A stretch of DNA of 64,000 nucleotides from Leeuwenhoekiella sp. (lineage in GTDB: Bacteria; Bacteroidota; Bacteroidia; Flavobacteriales; Flavobacteriaceae), in assembly GCA_002708845.1 (NCBI GenBank), contig PAPI01000036.1:1-64000 (forward strand). The letters run 5' to 3'. Below, piece by piece: positions 42,126 through 51,062 of this stretch. Position 1 is the stretch's first letter, and the number at the start of each line of letters is the position of its first letter. The notes below the pieces were generated by a model. The model did no database searches, had not been told where the DNA came from, and saw nothing but the letters and a program-made list of their open reading frames with translations. A program made the position numbers and the translations under genes.

Positions 42126-43874
42126 ATGATGATGAAGATGCAGATAAAATTTTTGCTCATCCTGATTTTTACAGGCTTTACGGCCTGGTCTCAGGTAAAA
42201 TTTGATGCCCGGGTGAGTAAAGAGACGCTTGGAGTTAATGAGCGTCTGCGTGTTGATTTTGAAATGAATCAGGATGGAGACAACTTTCGACCACCCAGTT
42301 TTCAAGGTTTTACCGTGGTAGGAGGTCCCAATCAGAGTATCAGTAAACAGTGGGTTAATGGGAAAGCAAGTTTTTCTAAGACCTTTTCGTACTTCCTGCA
42401 GCCCAAAGCTACAGGAATGCTTAAAATAGGTCAGGCTGAGATTGATATTGATGGTACTACCTATAAAACCCTTCCGGTAGAAATTAATGTTACCGGTGCT
42501 GTTGATTTGCCCAAAGATCCAAATGATCCCGTTGTTTCGGCAGCAGAAAATGTGCATCTGGTCGCTGAGGTATCGAAATCAGATCCTTATTTAAATGAAG
42601 CTTTTACAGTAGCTTACAAGCTTTATGTCTCTCGTGAAACTTCTGTAACTGGTTGGAACGAAGTTGATGCACCAAAATTTTCAGATTTCTGGAGCCAGAG
42701 CGTAGATGAGAAGCAGTTTAAAATATATGATGGCAGCTATAACGGCAAACCCTATAGATATGTCATCTTAAGGCGTACACTCCTTTATCCTCAGAAAACA
42801 GGTGAACTTACCATAGAACCACTTGCGCTTAATATCAATGTAGAAGCACCTACCAATCGCCGGGATATTTTTGGGATGCGTATCACGCGTCCTGCACAGA
42901 TCACAGTTACTGCACCTACCCGAAAGGTAAACGTAAAGCCATTACCCGAGGACGGTAAGCCCGAAAGTTTTACAGGAGCAGTAGGAACTTTTGATTTTGA
43001 TGTAACAGCGAGCAAAACTAAACTGGATGCGCAGGAGGCCCTTGACCTGACGCTTAGCGCAAAAGGTAATGGGAATCTAAAACTTTTTAATTTACCCAAG
43101 CCTAAACTACCCAGCTCTCTGGAAGTTTATGAGCCCGAAAACGAGCAGGACATTCGTGTTTCCATCAATGGGATGAGTGGTAAAAATGCACAGCGTTATA
43201 CCATAGTCCCTCAGCAAAAAGGTAATTATCCCATTCCGCCTATAAAATTCTCTTATTTTGATCCGGTTACTGAGCAGTATAAAACGCTGAGTAGCGACGA
43301 GATTATTATAGATGTAGAAAATGGCCCGGCCGCTCTGGTTCAGAATACTAACAAGGTGCCGGTTGAGGCTCAGAAACAATTTAGCTACATCAAGTCTGAA
43401 GCTAATCTTAATCTCAGAAACCGGGAAAGCTTTTTTGGGACTACCCTGTTTTGGAGTATGCTGGGTACTCCGGTTTTATTGATTCCGCTGGTGATATTTT
43501 TTGGACGTAAAAGGCGTGAATACCAAAATGACGTCAAAGGCAACAGATTGCGTAAAGCCGATAAACTGGCGCGTAAGTATCTGAGCGAAGCCAAAAAGAA
43601 TTTGGGTGATCAGACCGCGTTCTATCTAGCTCTTGAAAAATGTTTGCACAACTATCTTAAGGCAAGGTTAAATATTCAAACCAGTGAGATGAGTAAAGAG
43701 CGCATTAGCCAGTTGTTACAGGAGCGCGGTGTAACGGTTGAGACTACAGCAAACTTTCTCAAACTCTTAGAAAGTTGTGAGTTTGCACGCTACACGCCTG
43801 CAAGCAGCGATGCCATGCAGCACGATTATGATCAGGCTTCACAGGTTATTTCAGATATAGATAAGCAATTGTAA
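42126..43874 (+). CDS. batD: BatD, oxygen-tolerance membrane protein
   Basis: BatD/DUF11-type protein of 582 residues. It has a signal peptide (FLLILIFTGFTAWSQ), periplasmic beta-sandwich domains (SKETLGVNERLRVDFEMN, GSYNGKPYRYVILRRTLLYP), one membrane helix (FWSMLGTPVLLIPLVIFF) and a cytoplasmic helical tail (KCLHNYLKARLNIQTSEM). The family is known for oxygen tolerance in Bacteroides. The start is the first of several Met codons (42126). It is 23 bases from batC and 20 from batE. Confidence 0.92.
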   Translation: MMMKMQIKFLLILIFTGFTAWSQVKFDARVSKETLGVNERLRVDFEMNQDGDNFRPPSFQGFTVVGGPNQSISKQWVNGKASFSKTFSYFLQPKATGMLKIGQAEIDIDGTTYKTLPVEINVTGAVDLPKDPNDPVVSAAENVHLVAEVSKSDPYLNEAFTVAYKLYVSRETSVTGWNEVDAPKFSDFWSQSVDEKQFKIYDGSYNGKPYRYVILRRTLLYPQKTGELTIEPLALNINVEAPTNRRDIFGMRITRPAQITVTAPTRKVNVKPLPEDGKPESFTGAVGTFDFDVTASKTKLDAQEALDLTLSAKGNGNLKLFNLPKPKLPSSLEVYEPENEQDIRVSINGMSGKNAQRYTIVPQQKGNYPIPPIKFSYFDPVTEQYKTLSSDEIIIDVENGPAALVQNTNKVPVEAQKQFSYIKSEANLNLRNRESFFGTTLFWSMLGTPVLLIPLVIFFGRKRREYQNDVKGNRLRKADKLARKYLSEAKKNLGDQTAFYLALEKCLHNYLKARLNIQTSEMSKERISQLLQERGVTVETTANFLKLLESCEFARYTPASSDAMQHDYDQASQVISDIDKQL

Positions 43875-43894
43875 GGTTTTAAAATCGCTATAAG

Positions 43895-44704
43895 ATGATT
43901 AACAGTATAGAATTTCTTAAACCGAAAGAAGCAGCCTTTAGCTTGAATTTAGCCAAGTTAATTCCTCTTGCCATACTCCTTTTGAGCGTGTTTGGATTGA
44001 ATGCTCAGACACCGGAACAGCTTTTTGAAACCGGTAATTCTAATTATGCACAGAATAATTTTGAGGAAGCAATTAAGAACTACGAAAAGGTTCTGGAAGC
44101 CGGGTATGAGTCTGCAGCCGTTTATTACAATCTGGGTAATGCAAATTATAAACTCAATCGTATTGCACCCAGTATTTATAATTACGAAAAAGCATTACAA
44201 CTTAAACCCAATGATCAGGAGATCAAGAACAATCTTGAATTTGCGCAGAATATGACCGTAGATGCCATAACTCCCCTGCCTCAAAACACCTTTAAGAAGT
44301 GGTACCGGGCTATTCTTGGATTATTTAGTCTTAACGGCTGGGCGATTTTGACCGTGGTTCTGCTGGGTATTTTTACACTGTGCTTTCTGGTCTATTATTT
44401 TACGGCTTCAACTTCTTTTAAAAGAGCCTTTTTTACCATATCATTTCTGGCTTTAGGACTGGGGCTGTTAAGTCTTACCATGGCATTTCAGACTCAATCT
44501 GATGACCAAAACCGAAATTTTGCAATTGTTTTTTCACCGGAGGCTGAAATAAAAAATGCACCTAATCTTTCTGGAGAGAGCAGTTTTGTACTACACGAAG
44601 GCACAAAGGTGAAGGTTTTAGAGCAGGATGTAAATTGGGCACGTATTCAACTGGCAGACGGGAAAGAAGGATGGATTCCAGTTTCGGACCTAAAAGTTTT
44701 ATAG
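43895..44704 (+). CDS. batE: BatE, TPR and SH3 membrane protein
   Basis: Last Bat gene, 269 residues. A signal peptide (LIPLAILLLSVFGLNAQ) is followed by TPR repeats (QLFETGNSNYAQNNFEEAIK, AAVYYNLGNANYKLNRIAPS), two membrane helices (AILTVVLLGIFTLCFLVYY and AFFTISFLALGLGLLSLTM) and a bacterial SH3 domain at the end (VFSPEAEIKNAPNLSGESSF, WARIQLADGKEGWIP) that may touch the cell wall. No clear terminator follows. Confidence 0.92.
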   Translation: MINSIEFLKPKEAAFSLNLAKLIPLAILLLSVFGLNAQTPEQLFETGNSNYAQNNFEEAIKNYEKVLEAGYESAAVYYNLGNANYKLNRIAPSIYNYEKALQLKPNDQEIKNNLEFAQNMTVDAITPLPQNTFKKWYRAILGLFSLNGWAILTVVLLGIFTLCFLVYYFTASTSFKRAFFTISFLALGLGLLSLTMAFQTQSDDQNRNFAIVFSPEAEIKNAPNLSGESSFVLHEGTKVKVLEQDVNWARIQLADGKEGWIPVSDLKVL

Positions 44705-44754
44705 ATTTAAAATTTTACTGGTACTAATTTGAAATAACTTTTATAAATTTATAG

Positions 44755-45066
44755 TTGTTAACAAAATTTTCACTTTTGAACGGCAACTGTATTTTTCTCT
44801 TAGCGCTATTCCTGTTTTTCTTAAACAGCCCGGTTCTTGTGCGCGCTATGGAAGCCCACGATGACCTTTGTATGATAGACGGTATTGATGGGGAACATAA
44901 CTGTTCTAATCTTTTAGATTTAAAAGATTCATTCAAAAAAAGCAACAATCTTTTTGATTTTGAAATCGTGTTGGCCGAAAATCTTCAGGCAATATCAGCT
45001 TCAAACATTGAGACACCTGGCCTTATTTATCTTGATTTAATATCGCCACCTCCAAAAAAAGACTAA
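44755..45066 (+). CDS. small exported protein of unknown function
   Basis: Possible secreted peptide of up to 103 residues beginning at a TTG codon (44755, or 44776); no ATG is available before the mature part. The N-terminus is a strong signal sequence (CIFLLALFLFFLNSPVLVRA), then a short acidic mature region containing two cysteines (DLCMIDG and HNCSNL) and a proline-rich end (SPPPKKD). I recognise no family. It precedes carbonic anhydrase and the transporter gene and may belong with them. Start codon and reality are less certain than for its neighbours. Confidence 0.5.
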   Translation: MLTKFSLLNGNCIFLLALFLFFLNSPVLVRAMEAHDDLCMIDGIDGEHNCSNLLDLKDSFKKSNNLFDFEIVLAENLQAISASNIETPGLIYLDLISPPPKKD

Positions 45067-45171
45067 TTTCCTTATTGGATATTGAATTTAATCCGCTTTA
45101 AACTAAGCCTGGGATTCCTGGCTCTTACACTATCGTATTTAGTATTTCACAATCACAAACCAATTTTTAAT

Positions 45172-45804
45172 ATGAATATTCAGCAAATCTTTGAAAATAA
45201 CAAAGAATGGGTAGCACAACGTCTAAAAACTGAGCCCGATTACTTTAGAAAACTATCAGAAGGACAAGCTCCTAAGATTTTATACATAGGCTGTAGCGAT
45301 AGCCGTGTGACTTCAGAAGAGCTTATGGGAATGGGTCCCGGCGATGTATTTGTACATCGTAACATAGCTAATATGGTGCCCAATACAGATTTGAGTTCGA
45401 TGTCTGTAATAAACTATGCCGTTGAACATTTAAAAGTAGATCACGTAGTGGTTTGCGGGCATTATTACTGCGGGGGTGTAAAAGCAGCAATGCAATCTGC
45501 AGATTTGGGCTTACTAAACCCCTGGCTACGAAACATACGGGATGTATACCGCATTCATAAAGATGAGCTTAATGAGATAGAAGATGAAGATGCCCGTTAT
45601 AAAAAGTTTGTAGAACTTAACGTGCAGGAGCAGTGCGTTAACGTGATTAAAACAGCTGATGTTCAGAAGGCTATACGCACCCGTAAACTCACGGTTCACG
45701 GTTGGGTTTTTGACATTCATTCCGGTAAGCTGATTGATTTGAATATTGACTTTGAGAATATTCTTCAAAATATCATGGAAATATACAGATTGGATGCCCT
45801 GTAA
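45172..45804 (+). CDS. beta-class carbonic anhydrase
   Basis: Zinc enzyme interconverting carbon dioxide and bicarbonate, 210 residues. Zinc ligands Cys41, His97 and Cys100 and the Asp43-Arg45 dyad are all present (IGCSDSRVT and CGHYYCGG). The start at ATG 45172 (MNIQQIFENNKEWV) fits the family. The frame stays open upstream to a TTG at 45082 with a hydrophobic stretch, but family members start at the later Met. The SulP-type transporter gene follows, which suggests a bicarbonate supply system. Confidence 0.96.
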   Translation: MNIQQIFENNKEWVAQRLKTEPDYFRKLSEGQAPKILYIGCSDSRVTSEELMGMGPGDVFVHRNIANMVPNTDLSSMSVINYAVEHLKVDHVVVCGHYYCGGVKAAMQSADLGLLNPWLRNIRDVYRIHKDELNEIEDEDARYKKFVELNVQEQCVNVIKTADVQKAIRTRKLTVHGWVFDIHSGKLIDLNIDFENILQNIMEIYRLDAL

Positions 45805-45908
45805 GAATGAAAACCCATCCTGATCTGATAAGCTTAAGTGGATATTGAGACGTGTCAATAGTATTTGGCGGCACAGAAGATTTAAAACAATCTAAAAACC
45901 AAAACATC

Positions 45909-47507
45909 ATGTTTAAACATTTAAAAAATGATTTTCCGGCAGCGGTAGTGGTATTTTTTGTGGCCATCCCACTATGTCTGGGAATTGCGTTGGCGAGTGG
46001 TGCCCCACTATTTTCCGGACTTATATCGGGTATCGTAGGCGGTATCGTGGTGGGTGCAATAAGTGGCTCAAGCCTGGGAGTTAGCGGCCCTGCAGCTGGT
46101 CTTACTGCAATTGTTCTCGTTGCTATTACTTCGCTTGGTGGGTATGAAAACCTGTTAGTTGCAGTAGTGCTGGGTGGTGTTATACAGTTATTATTTGGTG
46201 TGCTTCGGGCAGGGATAATTGGTTATTATTTTCCTTCTTCGGTAATCAAGGGAATGCTTACCGGAATAGGTATTATAATTATTCTCAAACAAATACCCCA
46301 TTTTTTTGGATATGACGCGGACCCTGAGGGAGATTGGGGTTTTTTTCAGGTAGATGGAGAAAACACCTTTTCAGAACTGGGGAATATTGTGGGCAACATA
46401 AGCCCGGGAGCGACCCTTATAGCCTGTATTGGTATGGGAATATTAATTCTTTGGGAATCTGTACTCAGCAAAAAAGGTAAATTTTTTAAACTTGTTCAGG
46501 GTCCGCTGGTGGCTGTTGCTGCCGGTATTTTGTATTACCTGTTCACCCAAGGTTCTGAATCTTTGGGTATTGCGGCAGAGCATTTAGTTTCTGTACCGGT
46601 ACCAGAGAATTTTGATGATTTTATAGGACAGTTTACTTTTCCCAACTTCGCTATAATTGGACAACCGGCGGTATGGGTCACGGCATTTACGCTTGCTTTG
46701 GTCGCAAGCCTTGAAACCTTGCTTTGTGTAGAAGCTACAGACAAGCTTGATCCCAGAAAAAGAACGACTCCCACCAACCGCGAGTTGTTTGCACAGGGAA
46801 CTGGTAACATCATTTCGGGCTTGATAGGAGGATTACCGGTAACGCAGGTAATTGTGCGAAGCTCTGCAAATATTCAGTCGGGTGGACAAACTAAAATGGC
46901 TGCAATACTTCACGGTTTTCTGTTATTGATTTCGGTGATTTTAGTGCCCAATATTTTGAACCTGATTCCACTTTCAGTTTTAGCTGCTATCCTTTTTTTA
47001 GTAGGTTATAAACTGGCAAAACCGGCAACTTTTAAACGTATGTTTTCTTTGGGTTGGAAACAGTGGGTTCCCTTTATGATTACAGTACTGGGAATTGTCT
47101 TTACCGATTTGCTGATAGGTATAAGCATGGGTCTTGCGGTGGGTATAGTTGTTATCCTCATTAAAAACTATCAGAATTCACATTTCCTGCATATTCGCGA
47201 TGAGGAAGAAACGGGATTAAAAGTGGTTAAAATGACCTTGGCAGAAGAAGTTACCTTCATCAACAAAGGGGCGATTTTAAAAGAATTAGATAAATTGGAG
47301 CCCAATTCGTACCTGGAAATTGACGTGTGTAAAACCCGATATCTCGATCATGATATTATTGAGATTTTAGACGATTTCCGTTTCAGGGCAAAAGATAAAA
47401 ACATACAGGTTAAAATAATCTCAGAACGTGGAATAGTTGAAAATCCTGAAAGTTACGAGGCATTTTTTAAGGAAGCCAAGATTGAAGAATACCGTACAAC
47501 AGGTTAA
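45909..47507 (+). CDS. SulP-family anion transporter (probable bicarbonate uptake)
   Basis: SLC26/SulP transporter of 532 residues. About 12-14 membrane helices are visible (DFPAAVVVFFVAIPLCLGIALASGA start; SSLGVSGPAAGLTAIV motif), and a C-terminal STAS domain begins near residue 430 (GLKVVKMTLAEEVTFINKGAIL). The link with beta-carbonic anhydrase 104 bases upstream suggests bicarbonate rather than sulfate as substrate, as in BicA-type systems; that is inference. The ATG at 45909 (MFKHLKNDF) is chosen over 45852. Confidence 0.92.
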   Translation: MFKHLKNDFPAAVVVFFVAIPLCLGIALASGAPLFSGLISGIVGGIVVGAISGSSLGVSGPAAGLTAIVLVAITSLGGYENLLVAVVLGGVIQLLFGVLRAGIIGYYFPSSVIKGMLTGIGIIIILKQIPHFFGYDADPEGDWGFFQVDGENTFSELGNIVGNISPGATLIACIGMGILILWESVLSKKGKFFKLVQGPLVAVAAGILYYLFTQGSESLGIAAEHLVSVPVPENFDDFIGQFTFPNFAIIGQPAVWVTAFTLALVASLETLLCVEATDKLDPRKRTTPTNRELFAQGTGNIISGLIGGLPVTQVIVRSSANIQSGGQTKMAAILHGFLLLISVILVPNILNLIPLSVLAAILFLVGYKLAKPATFKRMFSLGWKQWVPFMITVLGIVFTDLLIGISMGLAVGIVVILIKNYQNSHFLHIRDEEETGLKVVKMTLAEEVTFINKGAILKELDKLEPNSYLEIDVCKTRYLDHDIIEILDDFRFRAKDKNIQVKIISERGIVENPESYEAFFKEAKIEEYRTTG

Positions 47508-47529
47508 ATCTCTTAGAATAGTTCATTTC

Positions 47530-47568
47530 AAATCCGTTAGATTTCTAATAATCTTACGGATTTTTTTA
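47530..47568 (+). terminator. intrinsic terminator after the SulP gene
   Basis: A 14-bp stem with one mismatch, AAATCCGTTAGATT (47530-47543) with AATCTTACGGATTT (47550-47563), is followed by a T run. It overlaps the 3' end of the convergent cvpA-like gene. Confidence 0.88.
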
Positions 47569-48166
47569 TTGGAGCCGCATAAGGGATATAATAAGATGAG
47601 GCTTGCTTTGAGGTAGTTTCCTGGGTTTTTGTTACTTCCTCTTCGATTGGTTCTTCGTTTTCCTTTTCGTCCCGAAGTTTTTCGAGTTCGTTTAAAACAT
47701 TCGGTAAGATTGCGGGAGCTAAAGGTTTTACAATAGGATATAAAACTGAAGAATCTTTGGTTTCCTCATCAATTAAATTAAGACGTTCGGTTATTGAAGA
47801 AACAAACATCAGAATAACGCTGAGGATAAAAGCCGACTTTAGAAGACCGAATGCACCACCCAGAATTTTATTGAGAATGCCTAACATAATAATGCTGGCC
47901 AATTTGGTAAGCAATTTACCTGCAAGACTAATAATTAGTACGATAACTATAAAAGTAAGAGCAAAGGCAATGAGATTAAGCGTTGCAGGTTCCCAGTCTG
48001 TACGTTCATTCAAATAATCTGCAGCATAAAAGGAAAAGTGAATAGCACCATAAACGCCCAGGATTAAAGCAAGTAAAGATGCAATTTCAATAAGCAATCC
48101 GTTCTTGATGCCTTTATAAAGACCTATGAGCAATATAACGCCCAGAATAATATCTAAATAGTTCAT
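47537..48166 (-). CDS. CvpA family membrane protein
   Basis: CvpA-type integral membrane protein, 209 residues, with four membrane helices (IILGVILLIGLYKGIKNG, LIEIASLLALILGVYGAI, LIAFALTFIVIVLIISL, SAFILSVILMFVSSI). The GxxxG-type loop NKILGGAFGLLKSAFILS is typical. Family members affect envelope homeostasis and colicin V production. A charged tail with many Glu follows (KENEEPIEEE). The 3' end overlaps a terminator; transcription runs away from the next gene. Confidence 0.88.
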   Translation of the reverse strand: MNYLDIILGVILLIGLYKGIKNGLLIEIASLLALILGVYGAIHFSFYAADYLNERTDWEPATLNLIAFALTFIVIVLIISLAGKLLTKLASIIMLGILNKILGGAFGLLKSAFILSVILMFVSSITERLNLIDEETKDSSVLYPIVKPLAPAILPNVLNELEKLRDEKENEEPIEEEVTKTQETTSKQASSYYIPYAAPIKKSVRLLEI

Positions 48167-48268
48167 GGGTTTAAAGATACTGATTTTCTTAAGCCAGAGA
48201 ATATGCTAAAATTTTGCGAAACCTAAGCTTAACTGGATTATGCTTAATCAATACTAGGGCTTCTTGAC

Positions 48269-48276
48269 TATATTTG
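48269..48276 (+). promoter_or_regulatory. -7-like box almost touching the start codon
   Basis: TATATTTG matches TAnnTTTG exactly and ends 4 bases before the ATG at 48281. If used, transcription would begin at or next to the start codon and give a leaderless message. No TTG is at the expected distance upstream. Confidence 0.35.
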
Positions 48277-48280
48277 CGGC

Positions 48281-48637
48281 ATGGCACGAGATGAACAACT
48301 TAAAGAACGCTGGGAGCAAATAGTGCATAAATTATCAGCCCGTTTTGCAGATGGAGAGCGGCTTGATCTGGATGCAATTATTTATTTGATAGGCGTACAG
48401 GAGCTGGGACAACCCGGTAGACGCTTTAAAAAGGATGATAAGGTCAATTTAATGCATATTGCCATTTGCCGTTTGTTAGAGCCTTTTGGCTTTTACCGGT
48501 TTGATTATCAGGACGAAGATGGGTGGCCTCATTATGAAATGCTGGAGCAATTGCCAGCCTTAAAGTCGGGAGAGCAATCGGTTCTTATGAAAGAAGCTAT
48601 CGTGACTTATTTTTTAGAAAAAGAATTGATTCATTAA
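48281..48637 (+). CDS. conserved protein of unknown function
   Basis: Protein of 118 residues without a known domain that I can name. It looks soluble and mostly helical: RDEQLKERWEQIVHKLSARF, then DLDAIIYLIGVQELG and NLMHIAICRLLEPFGFYRFDYQDEDGWPHYE, ending in an acidic helix. No signal peptide or membrane segment. It resembles uncharacterised Bacteroidota proteins and lies 11 bases before a predicted membrane enzyme, so co-transcription is likely. Confidence 0.72.
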   Translation: MARDEQLKERWEQIVHKLSARFADGERLDLDAIIYLIGVQELGQPGRRFKKDDKVNLMHIAICRLLEPFGFYRFDYQDEDGWPHYEMLEQLPALKSGEQSVLMKEAIVTYFLEKELIH

Positions 48638-48648
48638 TCTGGTCAAAG

Positions 48649-49347
48649 TTGCTGTTACTTACTTTTTTACAACATACGTTTCCCAACGATTCCGGGCCCA
48701 TCTACAAAGAGACGGTTGCCGGGAGATTTCCTGTGGAGCCTTTTAATACCTACAGCAACTTTATTTTTCTGTTTATAGTTCTCTATTTCTTCTTAAAGAT
48801 TTACAACAGGCCCAGGCAGCATTGGTTTTTGATGATTACCTTACCTCTTATTTTTGTGGGCTACGTGGGCGGAACACTTTATCACGGTTTGCGCAGTGCA
48901 GAGATTTGGTTGTTGCTAGACTGGGTGCCCATACGCGGTCTGAGCTTTCTGGCGGTGCTCTATTTTATTTTTAAGTGGAAAGACACCTGGTCCCAGCGAA
49001 TACTTTTTATTTTGGCTATTGGAGCTGCCTTTATTGGCCTACGCTACTTACCTGTACCGGAAAATATAGAACACAATTTGGGCTATCTTATTAATGCTCT
49101 GTCTATTTTAATACCGGTTATAGGATATCTAAGTAAAACAAGCTGGAAACACGCTGCTTGGGCTTTTTCGGGCTTTTTTATATTTGGCTGCGCCATCGGT
49201 TTTCGGTTTATAGACCAGCGTCTGGATTTTGAGGTGTTTTGGATGGGAACCCACTGGTTGTGGCATCTTTTAGGCGGGCTGGCCGTATTTTGTATTCTCA
49301 ACTATATTTTTCTGGACAATAAAGCACAAGCCGAAGGGATTTCCTAA
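48649..49347 (+). CDS. CREST/ceramidase-like integral membrane protein
   Basis: Seven-helix membrane protein of 232 residues with the pattern of the CREST hydrolase superfamily (alkaline ceramidases, PAQR receptors): FNTYSNFIF with a Ser and an Asn, GGTLYHGLRSAE with a His, LLLDWVPIRG with an Asp, and GTHWLWHLLGG with two His four residues apart near the last helix. Those residues would bind zinc. Substrate unknown; a lipid amide is plausible because many flavobacteria make sphingolipid-like amides. The start is TTG (48649) as no ATG fits. Confidence 0.75.
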   Translation: MLLLTFLQHTFPNDSGPIYKETVAGRFPVEPFNTYSNFIFLFIVLYFFLKIYNRPRQHWFLMITLPLIFVGYVGGTLYHGLRSAEIWLLLDWVPIRGLSFLAVLYFIFKWKDTWSQRILFILAIGAAFIGLRYLPVPENIEHNLGYLINALSILIPVIGYLSKTSWKHAAWAFSGFFIFGCAIGFRFIDQRLDFEVFWMGTHWLWHLLGGLAVFCILNYIFLDNKAQAEGIS

Positions 49348-49424
49348 ATTTGTGCATTTACAAAATAGCGGTCTTTTTGAGCCTCAATGCTGAAAATACG
49401 ACCCGCTGATTGAACTCTTAGACT

Positions 49425-50441
49425 ATGTTAGATAAAATAAAAGAGCGTATTGCCGAAGCAAAAGCATTCACCACAAATTCACTAGATGAGGTGGAAGCTT
49501 TCCGCATTAAATATTTGGGAAAAAAGGGTTTGTTTAATGAGTTTTTTGCAGAATTTAAAAACATCCCAAACGAGCAGAAAAAAGAGTTTGGCCAGACCAT
49601 AAATAAACTCAAAGCAGTCGTTCAGGAACGAATAGATGCTCTTAAATCTGACTTGGAAACTGTTGAGGAAAAAGGTGTTTACGGGGATCTTACCCGTCCC
49701 GGAGATATTGTTTCTTTAGGATCAAGACATCCTATTTCTATCGTAAAAAATCAAATCATTGATATTTTTGCGCGTATAGGCTTTAATGTTTCAGAAGGAC
49801 CAGAAATTGAAGATGACTGGCACAACTTTACTGCATTAAATTTACCTGAATACCATCCTGCGCGTGATATGCAGGATACCTTTTTTATTCAGACCGACCC
49901 AGATATTTTATTACGTACCCATACATCATCAGTTCAGGTCCGATATATGGAGGCTAACAAGCCGCCTATACGTACGATTTCACCGGGAAGGGTGTATCGT
50001 AATGAGGCCATATCGGCACGCTCACATTGCTTCTTCCATCAGGTGGAAGGTTTGTATATAGATAAAGACGTTTCGTTTGCAGATTTAAAGCAAACACTTC
50101 AGCATTTTACTACAGAGATGTTCGGTAAAAGTAAAATACGCCTGCGTCCCTCGTATTTTCCGTTTACAGAACCCAGTGCCGAAGTAGATGTATACTGGGG
50201 GCTTGAGACCGAAACCGATTACCGAATGACTAAAGGTACCGGATGGCTCGAGATTATGGGCTGCGGAATGGTTGACCCTAATGTATTGGCTAATTGCGGT
50301 ATTGACCCCAAAGAGTACAGCGGCTTCGCATTTGGTATGGGTATAGATCGTATTGCGCTGCTGTTACATCAGATATCAGACATCCGTTTGCTGAGCGAAA
50401 ATGATTTGAGGTTTTTGGAACAATTTAAGAGTGCCCTATAG
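49425..50441 (+). CDS. pheS: phenylalanine-tRNA ligase alpha subunit
   Basis: Catalytic subunit of phenylalanyl-tRNA synthetase, 338 residues. N-terminal coiled-coil ([21 protein letters not shown]), class II motif 1 region, motif 2 ([22 protein letters not shown]) and motif 3 ([15 protein letters not shown]) are intact. pheT is not adjacent, as in many Bacteroidota. An inverted repeat lies in the leader (AGCGGTC 49367-49373 with GACCCGCT 49400-49407) and a TAAATTTG -7-like box at 49345-49352 overlaps the previous stop codon. Confidence 0.96.
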   Translation: MLDKIKERIAEAKAFTTNSLDEVEAFRIKYLGKKGLFNEFFAEFKNIPNEQKKEFGQTINKLKAVVQERIDALKSDLETVEEKGVYGDLTRPGDIVSLGSRHPISIVKNQIIDIFARIGFNVSEGPEIEDDWHNFTALNLPEYHPARDMQDTFFIQTDPDILLRTHTSSVQVRYMEANKPPIRTISPGRVYRNEAISARSHCFFHQVEGLYIDKDVSFADLKQTLQHFTTEMFGKSKIRLRPSYFPFTEPSAEVDVYWGLETETDYRMTKGTGWLEIMGCGMVDPNVLANCGIDPKEYSGFAFGMGIDRIALLLHQISDIRLLSENDLRFLEQFKSAL

Positions 50442-50488
50442 CTTTTAAAACGACTTTTGTATCTAATGTATTTTAAAAAATACCGGAT

Positions 50489-50656
50489 ATGAAAAAGTAT
50501 AGTATTATAGGCCTATTAATTTTTATCGCAATTGTAATTGCCGTGCTAACCTTTGCAATAGGCTTTATTAAAATTATGATCGGGAGCGTTTTCCTGGTAA
50601 TAATGGGTATTGCGATACTGGCATTGTGGATAATGTGGAAGGTTAAAAAAGACTAA
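50489..50656 (+). CDS. small two-helix membrane protein
   Basis: A 55-residue reading frame from ATG 50489 to TAA 50656. Nearly all of it is hydrophobic: two helices (IIGLLIFIAIVIAVLTFAIG and SVFLVIMGIAILALWIMW) end in a basic tail (KVKKD). No named family. The next gene starts after 2 bases, which supports a real operon. Confidence 0.65.
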   Translation: MKKYSIIGLLIFIAIVIAVLTFAIGFIKIMIGSVFLVIMGIAILALWIMWKVKKD

Positions 50657-50658
50657 TT

Positions 50659-51054
50659 ATGCGTAAGGATATTGATATTCCTAAAAGCGACGGTGTTTAT
50701 GTGGCTGCTGTAAAGGAGTTCAACGAAACCCACCGCACTAATGACTGGAATGCCTATATCATCAACGATCTTAACGAACCGCTGGAACTTGTGCTCATTG
50801 TTTCTAACGGCTACAACGATCAAAAAGTAACCAGCCAGATGCGTCATAAATTGCAAATACTTCCGGCAAAAAGCTATGCCAAAATTGAATTTATAGAAGA
50901 CAGCGTGCTTGAACTTACTAATGAGTTTGCGGTCACCTATTTTTTAGACGGAAAGCTGTTTGAAAAGAAATTTGTTTTTGAAGCCTCTTCTATTTCTGAT
51001 ACCACAGCTGGACCTATCCCCGTTATGCCTAAAGAAGGAGTGCTGGCAGTATAA
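50659..51054 (+). CDS. conserved cytoplasmic protein of unknown function
   Basis: Protein of 131 residues with no known domain. Its mainly beta pattern (DGVYVAAVKEFNETHRTNDWNAYIINDL, ELVLIVSNGYNDQKVTSQM, YAKIEFIEDSVLELTNEFAVTYFL) suggests a small beta-sandwich, soluble because no signal or membrane helix is visible. Flavobacteria carry homologues near pheS; database names that call it a synthetase fragment come from that neighbourhood. It starts 2 bases after the small membrane gene. Confidence 0.72.
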   Translation: MRKDIDIPKSDGVYVAAVKEFNETHRTNDWNAYIINDLNEPLELVLIVSNGYNDQKVTSQMRHKLQILPAKSYAKIEFIEDSVLELTNEFAVTYFLDGKLFEKKFVFEASSISDTTAGPIPVMPKEGVLAV

Positions 51055-51062
51055 TTCTGCCC

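Noticed and set aside
45082-45804. Longer carbonic anhydrase form starting at TTG 45082
   Set aside because: Family members begin at the Met used here (45172); the extension is kept only as a point to check.
48281-51054. A link of the two unknown proteins near pheS to tRNA charging
   Set aside because: Based on position only; no aminoacylation or tRNA-binding motif is visible.
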